Assembly (NCBI RefSeq): GCF_024713945.1
Contig: NW_027461520.1
Location: 124,001 to 188,000 of the forward strand
DNA: 64,000 bases
Source of the DNA: Dermatophagoides farinae
Taxonomy: Eukaryota; Arthropoda; Arachnida; Sarcoptiformes; Pyroglyphidae
Reading direction: 5' to 3'
Shown here in pieces: positions 39,628 to 49,500 of the stretch (the first letter of the stretch is position 1; each line of letters starts with the position of its first letter). The notes under the pieces are model-generated. The model did not search any database. It saw only the letters and a program-made list of their open reading frames with translations, and was not told the DNA's origin. Both the position numbers and the translations under genes were made by a program.

Positions 39628-42405
39628 ATGATGCCAAATAATAACATATTTGGCTTTTACTTATATGTATTTTATGGACTTAAGCTCGAAACAAGTCAAC
39701 CAAAGTTAAAAGAAAAACACATTAAACTTTTTGAATTAGTATATTTAAGTAAAAACCAAGGCTTTTATATTTTAGAGTTAGAAAAAAATGAATTCTTAAC
39801 AATAGAAAAAGTGAGGCAAACTTTAATTTCATTAGAAAGTGATTTTCAAAAAAAAAGTGTTGCCAATATATTTGACGACATCCTTCATGTGATACTACTT
39901 CAAACTATTTATTTGAATTGTTTTGTCAACGCAAACTTTTTGCAAAATACTGGCAGGAATTATCGCGATTTGTACAATGATAAGGTTGAAGAGATAAGTG
40001 TTAATGGTTTGACATTGCACAAAACAATTAGGTTTTCGAACTTAATTTATTTGGCTAGTTTTTGCATGAAAACCCTGCTAGATATCTTGCCTGAATTAAT
40101 TTGTGATATCAAACAAAATTCTACTCTTATAGTAGGAATTTTACATTTGGCTTTTCGAACTTCTTGGGTTTTGTTAAAATGTTACGATAACGATGATTCG
40201 AGTTTGATTAATATTGTAAAGTCTCAGTCTATTTTAATTACATGTTTATTAATTAATATGATCAAAATAGACAGACAAAGTTATTCAGAATTTTCGCTCT
40301 TTGAAAAGACTTACGATGAACTAAAACTCTGTTTTGACTTCGATGTTATAGACACTTACCATGTTTCTATTAGTAAGATTTTTTTGAAAAATTGCAAAAG
40401 GTTATTTGAAGCTTTGTTGCAAATAAACATTGAAATGGATAGTAACTTAAATTCGTATTTGTCCCTTTTAAAAATTGAACTAGCTTACTATTTTACTCGC
40501 ATAACTGAATTTGATTTCGCATTAGTCCTTGTCGAAAATTTAACTTCAATGTCTGGAATTTATTTAAGTGGTAGCTTCGGAAAAGGAAGAAAGTTTCAAG
40601 AAATCCAGAACGTCATGCTTACGGTTGAAAAAAACCTCGTGGCAAATCAAAACACATACGACGAATTGTTTAAATCGTCAAATAATTCAATTAATGATAT
40701 TAAATATGTGGCTCTAGACGAATATTATCCCGAATCTGATTTATTAGAAATTAACAGTGCCAACTTAAAGTTAAAAGAAACAGAGCTTACTAGAATTGAT
40801 TTGTTGATAATTATGTGCTGGGCATTTTATTATTTTGTCTGTGGCAACTGTGACGACGAGATTAACAATAACCTTGTTAAAATTCTATCAGCTTTTTGCG
40901 TAGAAAAGGGAAAATTATTTAGTGACTTAAGCTGGCTAATTAGGTTTGTTTTTCTTTATTACCGTTCTCTTGCCGAGAAAAATTCAAGTATACGTAAAGC
41001 TAGAGTGCTTGGCCAGTTAAATGAGTTAGAAATCTTTTTGTTCAACGCAGAAAACCAGCGGGAGTTTTCAAATGCATTTTGGCTTGTTGACTTTCCTACT
41101 CTTTGGGAGTTGTCAAAAAACGCAGCTCAGATTCAACTCGAGTATAACAATTATATCAGTGCCAGTGATAACTTCAAACGCATGAAAGCGTGGAAGCAAG
41201 CAGTTGACTGTTTATTAAAAGGTGGGCGTCGTAAAGCAGCATTAGCTTTAATTGATAATGTAAAAATCGAGGATGAACCGATTTATTACTGTTTATTGGG
41301 AGAAATCAATAACGATATTACTTTATTTGTTAAGGCGTGGGAGTTGTCAAAAAAAAAATTTTTCAAAGCAGCAGCCAATATTGCAGATCATTATAGTCAG
41401 TTGTGTTTACGCGGGGAATCAAGCGATCATCAATTAGCAATTGACTGGTTAAATGCAGCTTTATACTTACAGCCCAAATGCACACCGTTGCAATACAATT
41501 TAGGAGTGATTTGTTTGAAATCGGAATTCTATACTTCCGCAAAGCGAGCATTTCAAATGGTTGTTTATTTCAATTCAGACTGTGCTTCAGCATGGGCTAA
41601 TTTAGCATCAGTGGAGATAGCTCTGAAAAATTATCTTGGAGCTTTGCAGCTTATCGAAACCGCCATCAAGTACGAGAGATCCTCTCCATACCTTTATTAT
41701 CAATTATTTTCATTGAGCTTAGAATTGGGTAAAATTAATACTAGCGTTTACGCTTTTATTAAATTAGTTGAAATCAGAGAAACTCATATATTACCATTGT
41801 CTTTACTAAAAAAGTTTGTTTTATTCTTTTTAATTGAGGAAGATCAAAATATTATTAACAACATAAAACTAAAAACGGTTAAGAGTGCTGTTTCTTATAT
41901 CAATCAAACTAAGGTTATGCTGCCTAGCGAAATTAATAATTTAAGAAGTAACTTTATTTCATCAAATAGTTATAAAAATTCTGCACAGATGAATGAACCT
42001 ATTTATTCATATCACATTAGATTTATTCTAATAGCGATTCTTTTAATAAGACTTGACTTTATAGCAAAAGCCTATGAGATTTTGATAAAAGGCTTGCATT
42101 TTCTGTGTGATGTAATAAAGGATTATTCAATGAACGGTAGTTACACTGCTAGCACTAATGGAAAAGATCATTATTTGCAAACTATAAAAACATTAATAAG
42201 TTCGTTTTCAGAATACATTATTGTGCTGAGAACGACTTATGAAATTCATCCCCTCAAAACAATTACTCATCAGTTTGAGAATTTGCTGTCAAACCAATTA
42301 AATAATTTAATAAACGCGAAAAAAGCAATCATTAAACTTTATTTTGAAAAAAGCGTTTTGCTGGAGGACTCAAATCGACAACTACTATTGAATCTTTTAG
42401 ATTAA
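39628..42405 (+). CDS. TTC27: TTC27/Emw1-like tetratricopeptide repeat protein
   Basis: The 925-aa protein has a helical N-terminal half and a TPR array in about residues 500-730. Matches to TTC27 include KRMKAWKQAVDCLLKGGRRK followed by ALALID, the EPIYYCLLGEINND segment (family: SLYCLLGDVxxD), KAWELSKKKFFKAA, and TPR units LQYNLGVICLKSEFYTSAKR and AWANLASVEIALKNYLGAL. TTC27/Emw1 is a conserved eukaryotic protein; the yeast homologue is essential and linked to cell-wall and RNA-related phenotypes, with no settled biochemical activity. The stop lies 23 nt from the stop of the convergent next gene. Confidence 0.8.
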   Translation: MMPNNNIFGFYLYVFYGLKLETSQPKLKEKHIKLFELVYLSKNQGFYILELEKNEFLTIEKVRQTLISLESDFQKKSVANIFDDILHVILLQTIYLNCFVNANFLQNTGRNYRDLYNDKVEEISVNGLTLHKTIRFSNLIYLASFCMKTLLDILPELICDIKQNSTLIVGILHLAFRTSWVLLKCYDNDDSSLINIVKSQSILITCLLINMIKIDRQSYSEFSLFEKTYDELKLCFDFDVIDTYHVSISKIFLKNCKRLFEALLQINIEMDSNLNSYLSLLKIELAYYFTRITEFDFALVLVENLTSMSGIYLSGSFGKGRKFQEIQNVMLTVEKNLVANQNTYDELFKSSNNSINDIKYVALDEYYPESDLLEINSANLKLKETELTRIDLLIIMCWAFYYFVCGNCDDEINNNLVKILSAFCVEKGKLFSDLSWLIRFVFLYYRSLAEKNSSIRKARVLGQLNELEIFLFNAENQREFSNAFWLVDFPTLWELSKNAAQIQLEYNNYISASDNFKRMKAWKQAVDCLLKGGRRKAALALIDNVKIEDEPIYYCLLGEINNDITLFVKAWELSKKKFFKAAANIADHYSQLCLRGESSDHQLAIDWLNAALYLQPKCTPLQYNLGVICLKSEFYTSAKRAFQMVVYFNSDCASAWANLASVEIALKNYLGALQLIETAIKYERSSPYLYYQLFSLSLELGKINTSVYAFIKLVEIRETHILPLSLLKKFVLFFLIEEDQNIINNIKLKTVKSAVSYINQTKVMLPSEINNLRSNFISSNSYKNSAQMNEPIYSYHIRFILIAILLIRLDFIAKAYEILIKGLHFLCDVIKDYSMNGSYTASTNGKDHYLQTIKTLISSFSEYIIVLRTTYEIHPLKTITHQFENLLSNQLNNLINAKKAIIKLYFEKSVLLEDSNRQLLLNLLD

Positions 42406-42428
42406 CGATTTTGATGGTGTTAGTATCT

Positions 42429-45203
42429 TCAGTTAAACTTTTTAGTTTTTTTTTTTTTGTTGAAGAGTGGGTTTTCTAAAAGAGGAGATTTGTTTTGTTC
42501 TTGTGGTTCTGTTTTTATATGTGCATCAATTGGAGCACTTTTAATTACATCTGTATGGGATGATTCATTATTGTTTAATAAAAATTCTGATTGATTTTCT
42601 TTTGCTTCATCATAAACTGACCATAAACTGTTATTAAATTCGGACTGGTTGTCTGAATTTGGTGAATATTTGTCGTGAATTTTTTGTTTTTCACTTCTGA
42701 CATCGGTATGAGGCACCACGTTTTTTAGTAAAAAAGATTCACTTGGGGGTATTGTTAGTAAAGTTTCTTCTACGATATCGTTGCTATTTTCTTTTGTGAA
42801 GACTAAAGACGAAGGAGTTTTGAAAATTTTTGTATTTTCTAATTGGCAGAACGAACTAAATGACGATTGACTAACTACCAAAAGTTCGATTGCTTCTTTA
42901 ATCGATAGCAACGAATTTATTTCGAGCGTGCTATAATCACGGACAATCAATTGATTGTTTACTTCGTGAGGATTTACTTTAACTAAACTGTTCTTATTGC
43001 ACGTGTTGTTGTTGACTTTTTCTGAATTGATGAACAACGCACTACGAGTGGAAATGGTAGTATTTGTTGTGATTTCCGTATTATTGGCTTGTATTAACAT
43101 CGTTGATCGTTCTTCAATATCAATTAAATTAGAAATAAAGATATTGTTTCCGTTAAGGGATATTTTACTGTTTGTATAACTGTTTATATTATTTATTACT
43201 AGTTTTTCGGCAAAGCTAAAGTATAATTTTGCATTCAGTATGACTTTTGCTAAATCTAAAATTAATTGATTTGCTTTCAAAATATTAATAAAACTACCTG
43301 TCAAAGACTCAATTATAGGTATTTTCGACAGATTAGTTTTATAAGTTATGTCAAGGTTGGAATTATCTCTGGCTATCAAAGTTGTGTTACCTTTAATAAC
43401 TGTAATTTTAGCTCTAGATTTTGATTCGAGTAATATTATATTATCAATAGGAACTTCTTTCGATATATTTGTACTTTCTTGCATTTTAGTGGTGCTATTT
43501 TCAATAGCTAAGTTTAAAATATCTAGTTCACTGTTTGTACTCGCGAATATTGTTACTCTATCACATATTTCCGCATCAATAATTGTTAATTCTTTGACTT
43601 CGGTTTTAACTTTGTTACTTAAAGCAAGTAAACATCCTTTCATTATTATAGAATTAGCATTTATCATTGCATTGTTTTTAAACACAATTTTATCCGAAGA
43701 AATCAGTTTATTAAGTTGAGCAACTACGTTTTCCAAATGAAGATTTTCGTGAATAATTAATTGATGATCAACTTCCATTTTTTGAATACCATCAATTATA
43801 AAGTTAGTATTTACAGTCAGGTCTTTGACTTTAAATGAGTCAGCGTTTTCAATCTCTATTAATTCAGCCAAAATAGCGCAATGACATTTGAAAACCGTAA
43901 AGTTTGACATAAATAAATGAGTACTAATCTCGACACAATATTTAGATGTAGTTAAGGTATGGTTATTGCTTTCTAATATTGTGATTTTGCTTCCTAATCC
44001 GATTTCCAGCATATCTGCTTTCATGCGTCCGAGCAAAACAAGTTCTGAATTTTTGTTGATCGATAAAATCTTATTGATATTCATATCACCTTGATGTCTC
44101 ACAACTGAACCGTGATCTATAGAAAGCTCATTTGAAATTACACTAGTTTGAAGTAAATATAATTTAGAGCTACCAATCAGTGCGACGTTTAAGTTTTTTT
44201 TAGAGTTTCCAGAGTATATTGTTCCACAAGCAGAATGGATGTACGACGCATGATCTACCAAAATAAGTCCACTTTTAATGTCTCCGTAATTTATGAGAGA
44301 ACTACTATTTTGTATTACCATACCTCCTTTTTTTATTGTTATATTGTTAATGGATCTATTCGGGCATGTAATATCAATCATAGTTATTTCGCTAAGTACA
44401 TCTTCTTTTAACAGAGGGTGATTAAAATGATTCTTTAAAAAGTCTGCGTTTTCTTTGTTTTTACCAAAACCCACTTGGACCTGTGAACCGTAATCAATAT
44501 TCATTCCTTGAGCAGCTGAAATTGATCCGTAAACCTTTAGTAATCCACTTCCAATTAAGACACTGGCATTTTGAACTTTGAGATTTCCTTTTATAACAGC
44601 TTCTTTTTGGTCACAAATATTGGCTGAGAACAAATCTAATTTCCGTTTTTTTGTTTTAACAACAGATTTATCATCGTTTTCATCAGAAATTATTTCCAAT
44701 TCTTCGTACTCATGAATATTTGTACCAGACAATACGTATATTTTGCCGTCTACATACATATTTCCGTGAACTATTAAAGTATCAGTAACTAAAAAAAGCA
44801 AGCATTGTGGATTCGACCACAATTTGACGTCGTCGTCTTTTGCTGTGTTTTCCGCTGAAATTTCGTTTTTAACAAAATCAGCTACAAAAGTATCAAATTG
44901 ATTTTGATTTACTGTGTCAGCTGAGTTGAGAAAAAACGTTTCGTTTTTAGATTGGGTATTCAAAAGGACATGTTCTTCCAACGTTGTATTTTGCAAAACA
45001 TCTGATAAATTGTTTTGATCTTTTTTCTTTTTAGGAATATGTCCAGCGATTTTAATATTGTTGTGTTTGTTATCATTGTTAGTTGATGAATCATTTGAAT
45101 GGTTTTGAAAAGCAGATTTTTGATTGATGCTAGACGTAGAATCGTGCGTATTTAGTCTGGCAATAGCATACGCAAACAAAAAAGATATGTATAATCGAAT
45201 CAT
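42429..45203 (-). CDS. Secreted beta-solenoid-like repetitive protein
   Basis: I do not recognise this 924-aa protein. It begins with a signal peptide (MIRLYISFLFAYAIA), then about 110 polar Asn/Ser-rich residues. A long central region (about 130-760) is built of short beta-strand units with the rhythm of a parallel beta-helix: GNLKVQNASVLIGSGLLKVY, GSISAAQGMNIDYGSQVQVG, MVIQNSSSLINYGDIKSGLI and similar. The last 140 residues are polar and end in a basic KKKKTKKFN. There is no membrane span and there are few cysteines. A large secreted or surface repeat protein is likely; beta-helix folds often bind glycans or form filaments, but that role is inference. Many NxS/T sequons are present, and ALG7 for N-glycan synthesis is encoded at 62 kb. 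Confidence 0.75.
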   Translation of the reverse strand: MIRLYISFLFAYAIARLNTHDSTSSINQKSAFQNHSNDSSTNNDNKHNNIKIAGHIPKKKKDQNNLSDVLQNTTLEEHVLLNTQSKNETFFLNSADTVNQNQFDTFVADFVKNEISAENTAKDDDVKLWSNPQCLLFLVTDTLIVHGNMYVDGKIYVLSGTNIHEYEELEIISDENDDKSVVKTKKRKLDLFSANICDQKEAVIKGNLKVQNASVLIGSGLLKVYGSISAAQGMNIDYGSQVQVGFGKNKENADFLKNHFNHPLLKEDVLSEITMIDITCPNRSINNITIKKGGMVIQNSSSLINYGDIKSGLILVDHASYIHSACGTIYSGNSKKNLNVALIGSSKLYLLQTSVISNELSIDHGSVVRHQGDMNINKILSINKNSELVLLGRMKADMLEIGLGSKITILESNNHTLTTSKYCVEISTHLFMSNFTVFKCHCAILAELIEIENADSFKVKDLTVNTNFIIDGIQKMEVDHQLIIHENLHLENVVAQLNKLISSDKIVFKNNAMINANSIIMKGCLLALSNKVKTEVKELTIIDAEICDRVTIFASTNSELDILNLAIENSTTKMQESTNISKEVPIDNIILLESKSRAKITVIKGNTTLIARDNSNLDITYKTNLSKIPIIESLTGSFINILKANQLILDLAKVILNAKLYFSFAEKLVINNINSYTNSKISLNGNNIFISNLIDIEERSTMLIQANNTEITTNTTISTRSALFINSEKVNNNTCNKNSLVKVNPHEVNNQLIVRDYSTLEINSLLSIKEAIELLVVSQSSFSSFCQLENTKIFKTPSSLVFTKENSNDIVEETLLTIPPSESFLLKNVVPHTDVRSEKQKIHDKYSPNSDNQSEFNNSLWSVYDEAKENQSEFLLNNNESSHTDVIKSAPIDAHIKTEPQEQNKSPLLENPLFNKKKKTKKFN

Positions 45204-45255
45204 TGCAAATGTTTATTCAATTTTCGATAAATAAGACGCTGCGCAATAAAAAAAA

Positions 45256-47127
45256 TTATGGCGGTAAAACAAAAATTAGATCATTTCCACTATAAAGTTC
45301 TTCTAGTTTATTGTCATTGTTGCGTTTATTTAGTTGTAAATAGAGAAACCTACTTCTGATTTCTCTCGATCTTAGTAGAATTCTTATATTTGCGAAAGTT
45401 AACATGTTAATGTAGAATTTGCAAAAGATAAAGGTTAAAACAATCCCGACATAAACAGAATTGCTTGTAAATAATATACCTATCAATAAAAGTATTGCTT
45501 TCCAAATTATAATATAGTTCACCTTAACGAGATATGCGTCTATGAAGCAAGACACAAGAAAATTAAACTTACTAGTATTGTAAGTTTTGTCACTGTCGCA
45601 TGGAACAAAGAAGTTTGCAACACTTCTGGGTAGGCTAATTTCATGTGCGATCTCAGCGTATATTTTTGCTCTAGCAAAATAATCTACTTTTTTTGAATAT
45701 ATGTGTAACGTTAATTGAAATAATAAGATTGTTAGATTATAGATCTGCAATACGACAAAAAAGTAATAGAAGTAAAGCCAGAAAGAGAACGCATAAAAAT
45801 CGTATTGATAATCTAGATAAAATTGTATTAAAAGAGAAATCATATTATCGATGGCGATAATGAAAACTTCTATGACTGAACTACTACATCTTCCTACTAA
45901 TACAATGGTGAATATGTAAGACAAAGCGAACTGACTTGCAACAATTAAAGTCCTGTTTTTTTTACACCATAGTTTTTCTCTTCCATAAAAATAACAAGCC
46001 AGCGATACAACATTAAGTAACTTCAAAATTAAAACCAACATTGCACAAGATATGAACTGTAAATGCATGTTTAGTAAAAAACAAGAGTCCTTTGTTTTGA
46101 TCTGTGCTTGATGGGACAGTTTCTTAAAAAAAGTTGGACATTCCTTTACAAGTAACGTATAGTACTGGCGCAAAGAAATAACTTTTTTGCGTTTTCGTTC
46201 ATGCGTCTTTCGGTTTTTTTCACGAAGCCTTTTTTTTTTCTTCCGTTTAAAATAAAAATAAAAACTTTGCAGCTCAATGATGATCATGATCGCATTTTTG
46301 ACCAACATATAAAACTTACCTTCAAAGGATTGATTAATGTAGACTGAATAGGCTCGAAATATAAGCTGTGGTAAGTCGATGGTCAGGAAAGATACGAGGA
46401 AAAACATGTTGTTAAAACTAAAATACATATTTTCCGTTGGAAAAGAAAAAGCAAGTAAGTAAACACCAAAGCTTGCGCCGACTCCATTAGTTATAAAAAA
46501 AAATGATGGAGTAAATGAACGGAATTGGTTTTCTTTGAAATTAAGAAATGCCAGCATTAAATCATATACCTGAAACGTCGTAAGAATGATTAAATCGATG
46601 TAAGAACATAGGTTAATAACTTCATTAGAGATGTTATAGTGCCAAAGCGTTTTATTCTTGGAATTGCTCACTTCGCCATTTTTGTTTCTATTTCGATTTA
46701 TCAACGAAATATTAGTACGATTTAAATGGTTTTTCACGAACAGTTGATGTACGAATGGGAAAGATAAACAAAGGTAAATTCCGCAAACTGCAAATGACAA
46801 GCTTTTCCAATTCAAAATAACATTCTGGAATAATTCGTCATAAATTAGCGTGATAGGTTGATTTATAAGCTCAGTGTAATAAATTATTTCTTGGCGTAGT
46901 AATGTGAACCAGCAAAAAAAACTCCATACAAATGCTCTCCCTTTAATAGAACGATCAATAAATAAAAAAAATGCCAGTAAAAAAACGAAAATTTGGTCGA
47001 GCAAAGAGAAAAAGAGACTATATTGTGTCCACTTATTCAGAATGATGTTGCTTAGAGTAACACTGACTGAGTACGCCAAATATAAAAATACAGCATCAAA
47101 CAGTGTATGAATTATTTTATTGAACAT
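45256..47127 (-). CDS. Polytopic membrane protein, unknown family
   Basis: The 623-aa product is dominated by Phe/Tyr/Ile/Leu-rich hydrophobic segments, roughly ten to twelve likely transmembrane helices. A strongly basic loop interrupts them near residues 294-317 (KRKKKKRLREKNRKTHERKR). The N-terminus itself is hydrophobic and may be the first helix. The C-terminal tail is hydrophilic (RNNDNKLEELYSGND) and ends IFVLPP. I see no transporter signature or conserved charged residues within helices, so function is unknown. It lies head-to-tail with the secreted beta-solenoid gene (52-nt gap) and the V-ATPase d gene, all on the minus strand. Confidence 0.75.
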   Translation of the reverse strand: MFNKIIHTLFDAVFLYLAYSVSVTLSNIILNKWTQYSLFFSLLDQIFVFLLAFFLFIDRSIKGRAFVWSFFCWFTLLRQEIIYYTELINQPITLIYDELFQNVILNWKSLSFAVCGIYLCLSFPFVHQLFVKNHLNRTNISLINRNRNKNGEVSNSKNKTLWHYNISNEVINLCSYIDLIILTTFQVYDLMLAFLNFKENQFRSFTPSFFFITNGVGASFGVYLLAFSFPTENMYFSFNNMFFLVSFLTIDLPQLIFRAYSVYINQSFEGKFYMLVKNAIMIIIELQSFYFYFKRKKKKRLREKNRKTHERKRKKVISLRQYYTLLVKECPTFFKKLSHQAQIKTKDSCFLLNMHLQFISCAMLVLILKLLNVVSLACYFYGREKLWCKKNRTLIVASQFALSYIFTIVLVGRCSSSVIEVFIIAIDNMISLLIQFYLDYQYDFYAFSFWLYFYYFFVVLQIYNLTILLFQLTLHIYSKKVDYFARAKIYAEIAHEISLPRSVANFFVPCDSDKTYNTSKFNFLVSCFIDAYLVKVNYIIIWKAILLLIGILFTSNSVYVGIVLTFIFCKFYINMLTFANIRILLRSREIRSRFLYLQLNKRNNDNKLEELYSGNDLIFVLPP

Positions 47128-47254
47128 TCTTGCAAAGCCATAAGTAAAGTGGAATGATGCTTATAATTTTTCAGATCTACTATATTAGATTTTATTACCA
47201 AAAAAAGTTGAATTACGTTAATAAAAAAAGCTAGAATAATTGTCGCGACCAAAA

Positions 47255-48413
47255 TTATTCTTCAGGAATGGGAATAATGTATTTGGCTATCTTTTCTTTA
47301 TTGTTTATTAATACCTAAAAAATGACTGGATGATATACTTACCATTTCAGCAGCCCAGAGAATGTTTCTAGATTCTTGTTCTCTTATGCGCTTGTACGCG
47401 TGAAAAATACCAAAGTTCATTTGGTAAGAAAACGCCTCGTCATAAACGTTGAGCATGTTTTTGTACATGATATCTTCAAACGAGTAGTTCGCACTGTTAT
47501 TATTTTTTTTGTTTTGGTACTGAGCACAACCGGCTAAAAACGCTTCTTTATATTCAGGGTATGTCGTGAGCAATTTGGGGAGCATGGAGTCGATGTGGAA
47601 CTTTCTTGCTTCGTTGGTTATATCTGGGTACAAATAGCCGAAATTAGCAAAGAGCTGTTCTCGTCGAGAGATGTCGTTCTTATTTGTTCCGTGTAAGGTG
47701 TTGAGCGTCACATTAAGCAAAAGGTAATCGGCTTCTTTCTTCAGCACATCTGACAAATATTGCCGTGTCGTAGCTTGAGCACCGTTTGAGTTTAAAGAAC
47801 AGACAAAATTATAATAATCTTCAAGCCAAAATCGAATTAAGCAAACTCTCATTAGTTCAAAATCAATTTGATCCAATGTGAAGTTCAATTCAGAATTTCC
47901 GTCTCGTAGGAGTTCTAAATATCGTTCAAAATACGGGCCAACAGGTGTGTCAAAAAGCACTATGCGAAATAGCTCTGTCAGCTCTCCGTTGAAATGTAAA
48001 AGCAGTTCTAGATCGTTGTTCCATCCCAGCGGATCTAGCATGTTGATGACATCTGGTTTAGAACGTTCTTCGACAGAAAATTGCAACAACAGAATGATAT
48101 TGTCAATAATTGACTCGTACGACAGATAGTCGATGAATTTGTGAGCCAGTGGACTGGCGTAGCGATAAAAAAGCTTATAATCTTCTGCTAAAGCCCGTTT
48201 AAACTGTATGACAAAAGATTTGATATCGGTGAATTTTTGTTCGTCTTCGAAATATTTTTCGTAAACTGTGTCATCTAGACATGCAATTATGTCGTCTAAA
48301 CGTTCACATTCTTGAAATTTTTTATAAGTGTCTTTCTTTAGTAGTTTTGAATAAAACCCTCGCAAAAAAGCGTCTAATTGGCCATTTTCTCGGTTGTAGC
48401 AAAGCAAATCCAT
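47255..48413 (-). CDS. VMA6: V-type proton ATPase subunit d (V0), two exons
   Basis: Exon 1 is 48413-47343 and exon 2 is 47314-47255, giving 376 aa. Subunit d (Vma6/ATP6V0D) couples the proteolipid ring to the central stalk of the V-ATPase that acidifies vacuolar compartments. The N-terminal NRENGQLDAFLRGF, CERLDDIIACL, YESIIDNIILLLQ and LVDTP-like LFDTPVGPYFERYL blocks match the family. So does YPEYKEAFLAG and, near the C-terminus, NFGIFHAYKRIREQESRNILWAAEM. Splicing out 28 nt adds VLINNKEKIAKYIIPIPEE, restoring the family tail (IxxYIPIP); the unspliced frame ends in unrelated sequence. The start is the ATG at 48413; an upstream TTG is not needed. Confidence 0.93.
47315..47342 (-). other. 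28-nt intron in V-ATPase d
   Basis: Donor GTAAGT, acceptor TTTTTTAG. Splicing falls between codons and restores the conserved C-terminal tail. Confidence 0.9.
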
Positions 48414-48627
48414 CAAGAACCAAACAGAATAAAACTAAACCTGTTTTCAGCCGATCTGATCTGGACTTTGTATATTTAATAGAATTATAATTATATTTAT
48501 AATTTATGGATTATTTATTATGGTTAATAATAACTGCAGTTCAATTCTATTTACGTGGTTGTGGCAAATCAAACGAAGTGTGAAATCACAGAATTTGGAC
48601 AGGAACATCTTTAGTAGATGATTCATT

Positions 48628-49262
48628 TTAAGTTTTGTTTGCGTCGCTATCTAGCGAACTGTAATAACCTTTTATTTTATAACCATAGATTTTAGGTTCG
48701 TGTTTTTTGAGCGGAGCGTCTACGTTAAGTTGAGAATATTTTTGTAAAATTTTTAAATGTATTCCAGGACCGAAAAAAGACTCGTCGATTTGGGGCGACA
48801 GAGAATTGGAAGTGTTCTTAACCTTGTTTATTTTTTCAGATCGAGAGTACGACTGTTTACACCAAGGACAGTAAAGTCGGAGTCTAGACCGCTCGTTGTT
48901 GTTCTCTTTGCAATACGGCAAAACGGTGGTTTTGTCGCACAAAACTCGAGGGCAATAACCGAATTCGCCATCCAAAACTTTTTGACAAAGCTCATCTAAG
49001 CCTTCGTTTTGCACATAATATTGATGTATAAACATATATGCTTGTAGTAGTGACCGAATTACCGTTTTTGAATAAGGTGGAGACATCGTCAGCAACATGT
49101 TTACAATTTTTTCAATGTCAGGAATTTTCTGAAATCAATAGGGTGGCAAGAACTTACTTGTTGCAACTCAGTATTTTCGACAGCTGACTTGATAAATTCA
49201 TTTGGAACTTCTAGTAAAAGATTTGATATTGAACAGATATATTTAGCAAACTTTGCCGTCAT
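48628..49262 (-). CDS. CSNK2B: Casein kinase 2 beta (regulatory subunit), two exons
   Basis: Exon 1 is 49262-49158 and exon 2 is 49128-48628, giving 201 aa. CK2 beta dimerises through a zinc ribbon and directs the catalytic alpha subunit to substrates. The family features are VPNEFI (family EVDEDYI), AYMFIHQYYVQNEGLDEL and the GEFGYCPRVLC box. The second Cys pair is LYCPWC; FFGPGIHLKIL and PKIYGYKIKGYY follow. Exon 1 supplies the N-terminal helix region that the single ORF lacks. Sequence just upstream of the ATG (TTTATTTTAG|GG) resembles another acceptor, so a further short 5' exon is possible, although the present start already gives a normal N-terminus. The usual acidic loop is not evident. 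Confidence 0.92.
49129..49157 (-). other. 29-nt intron in CK2 beta
   Basis: Donor GTAAGT, acceptor GATTTCAG. It splits the gene after codon 35; joining gives a continuous CK2 beta N-terminal domain. Confidence 0.88.
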
Positions 49263-49500
49263 AAATCCCTAAAATAAACAAATTAAATGATAAAGTTGTG
49301 GGCTGAGTTGCTTAAGGAGCAGGTAATGCTTTTCCAAATTAAAAGTTATATAAGAAACCCTTTATTTTTATTAAAGAGTTTGTAAATTCAAATGAATTTT
49401 TAAATATTTCATAAACGGCAAAAAAAGATAAAGGCGTCAACTTCATTTTTGCATTATTTAAATTGTAGTACTATGGACGAAATGTTGTGAATTTTTTTCA

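Noticed and set aside
43348-43719. 123-codon plus-strand frame opposite the beta-solenoid gene
   Set aside because: Shadow of a repetitive minus-strand gene; hydrophobic composition is explained by the complement.
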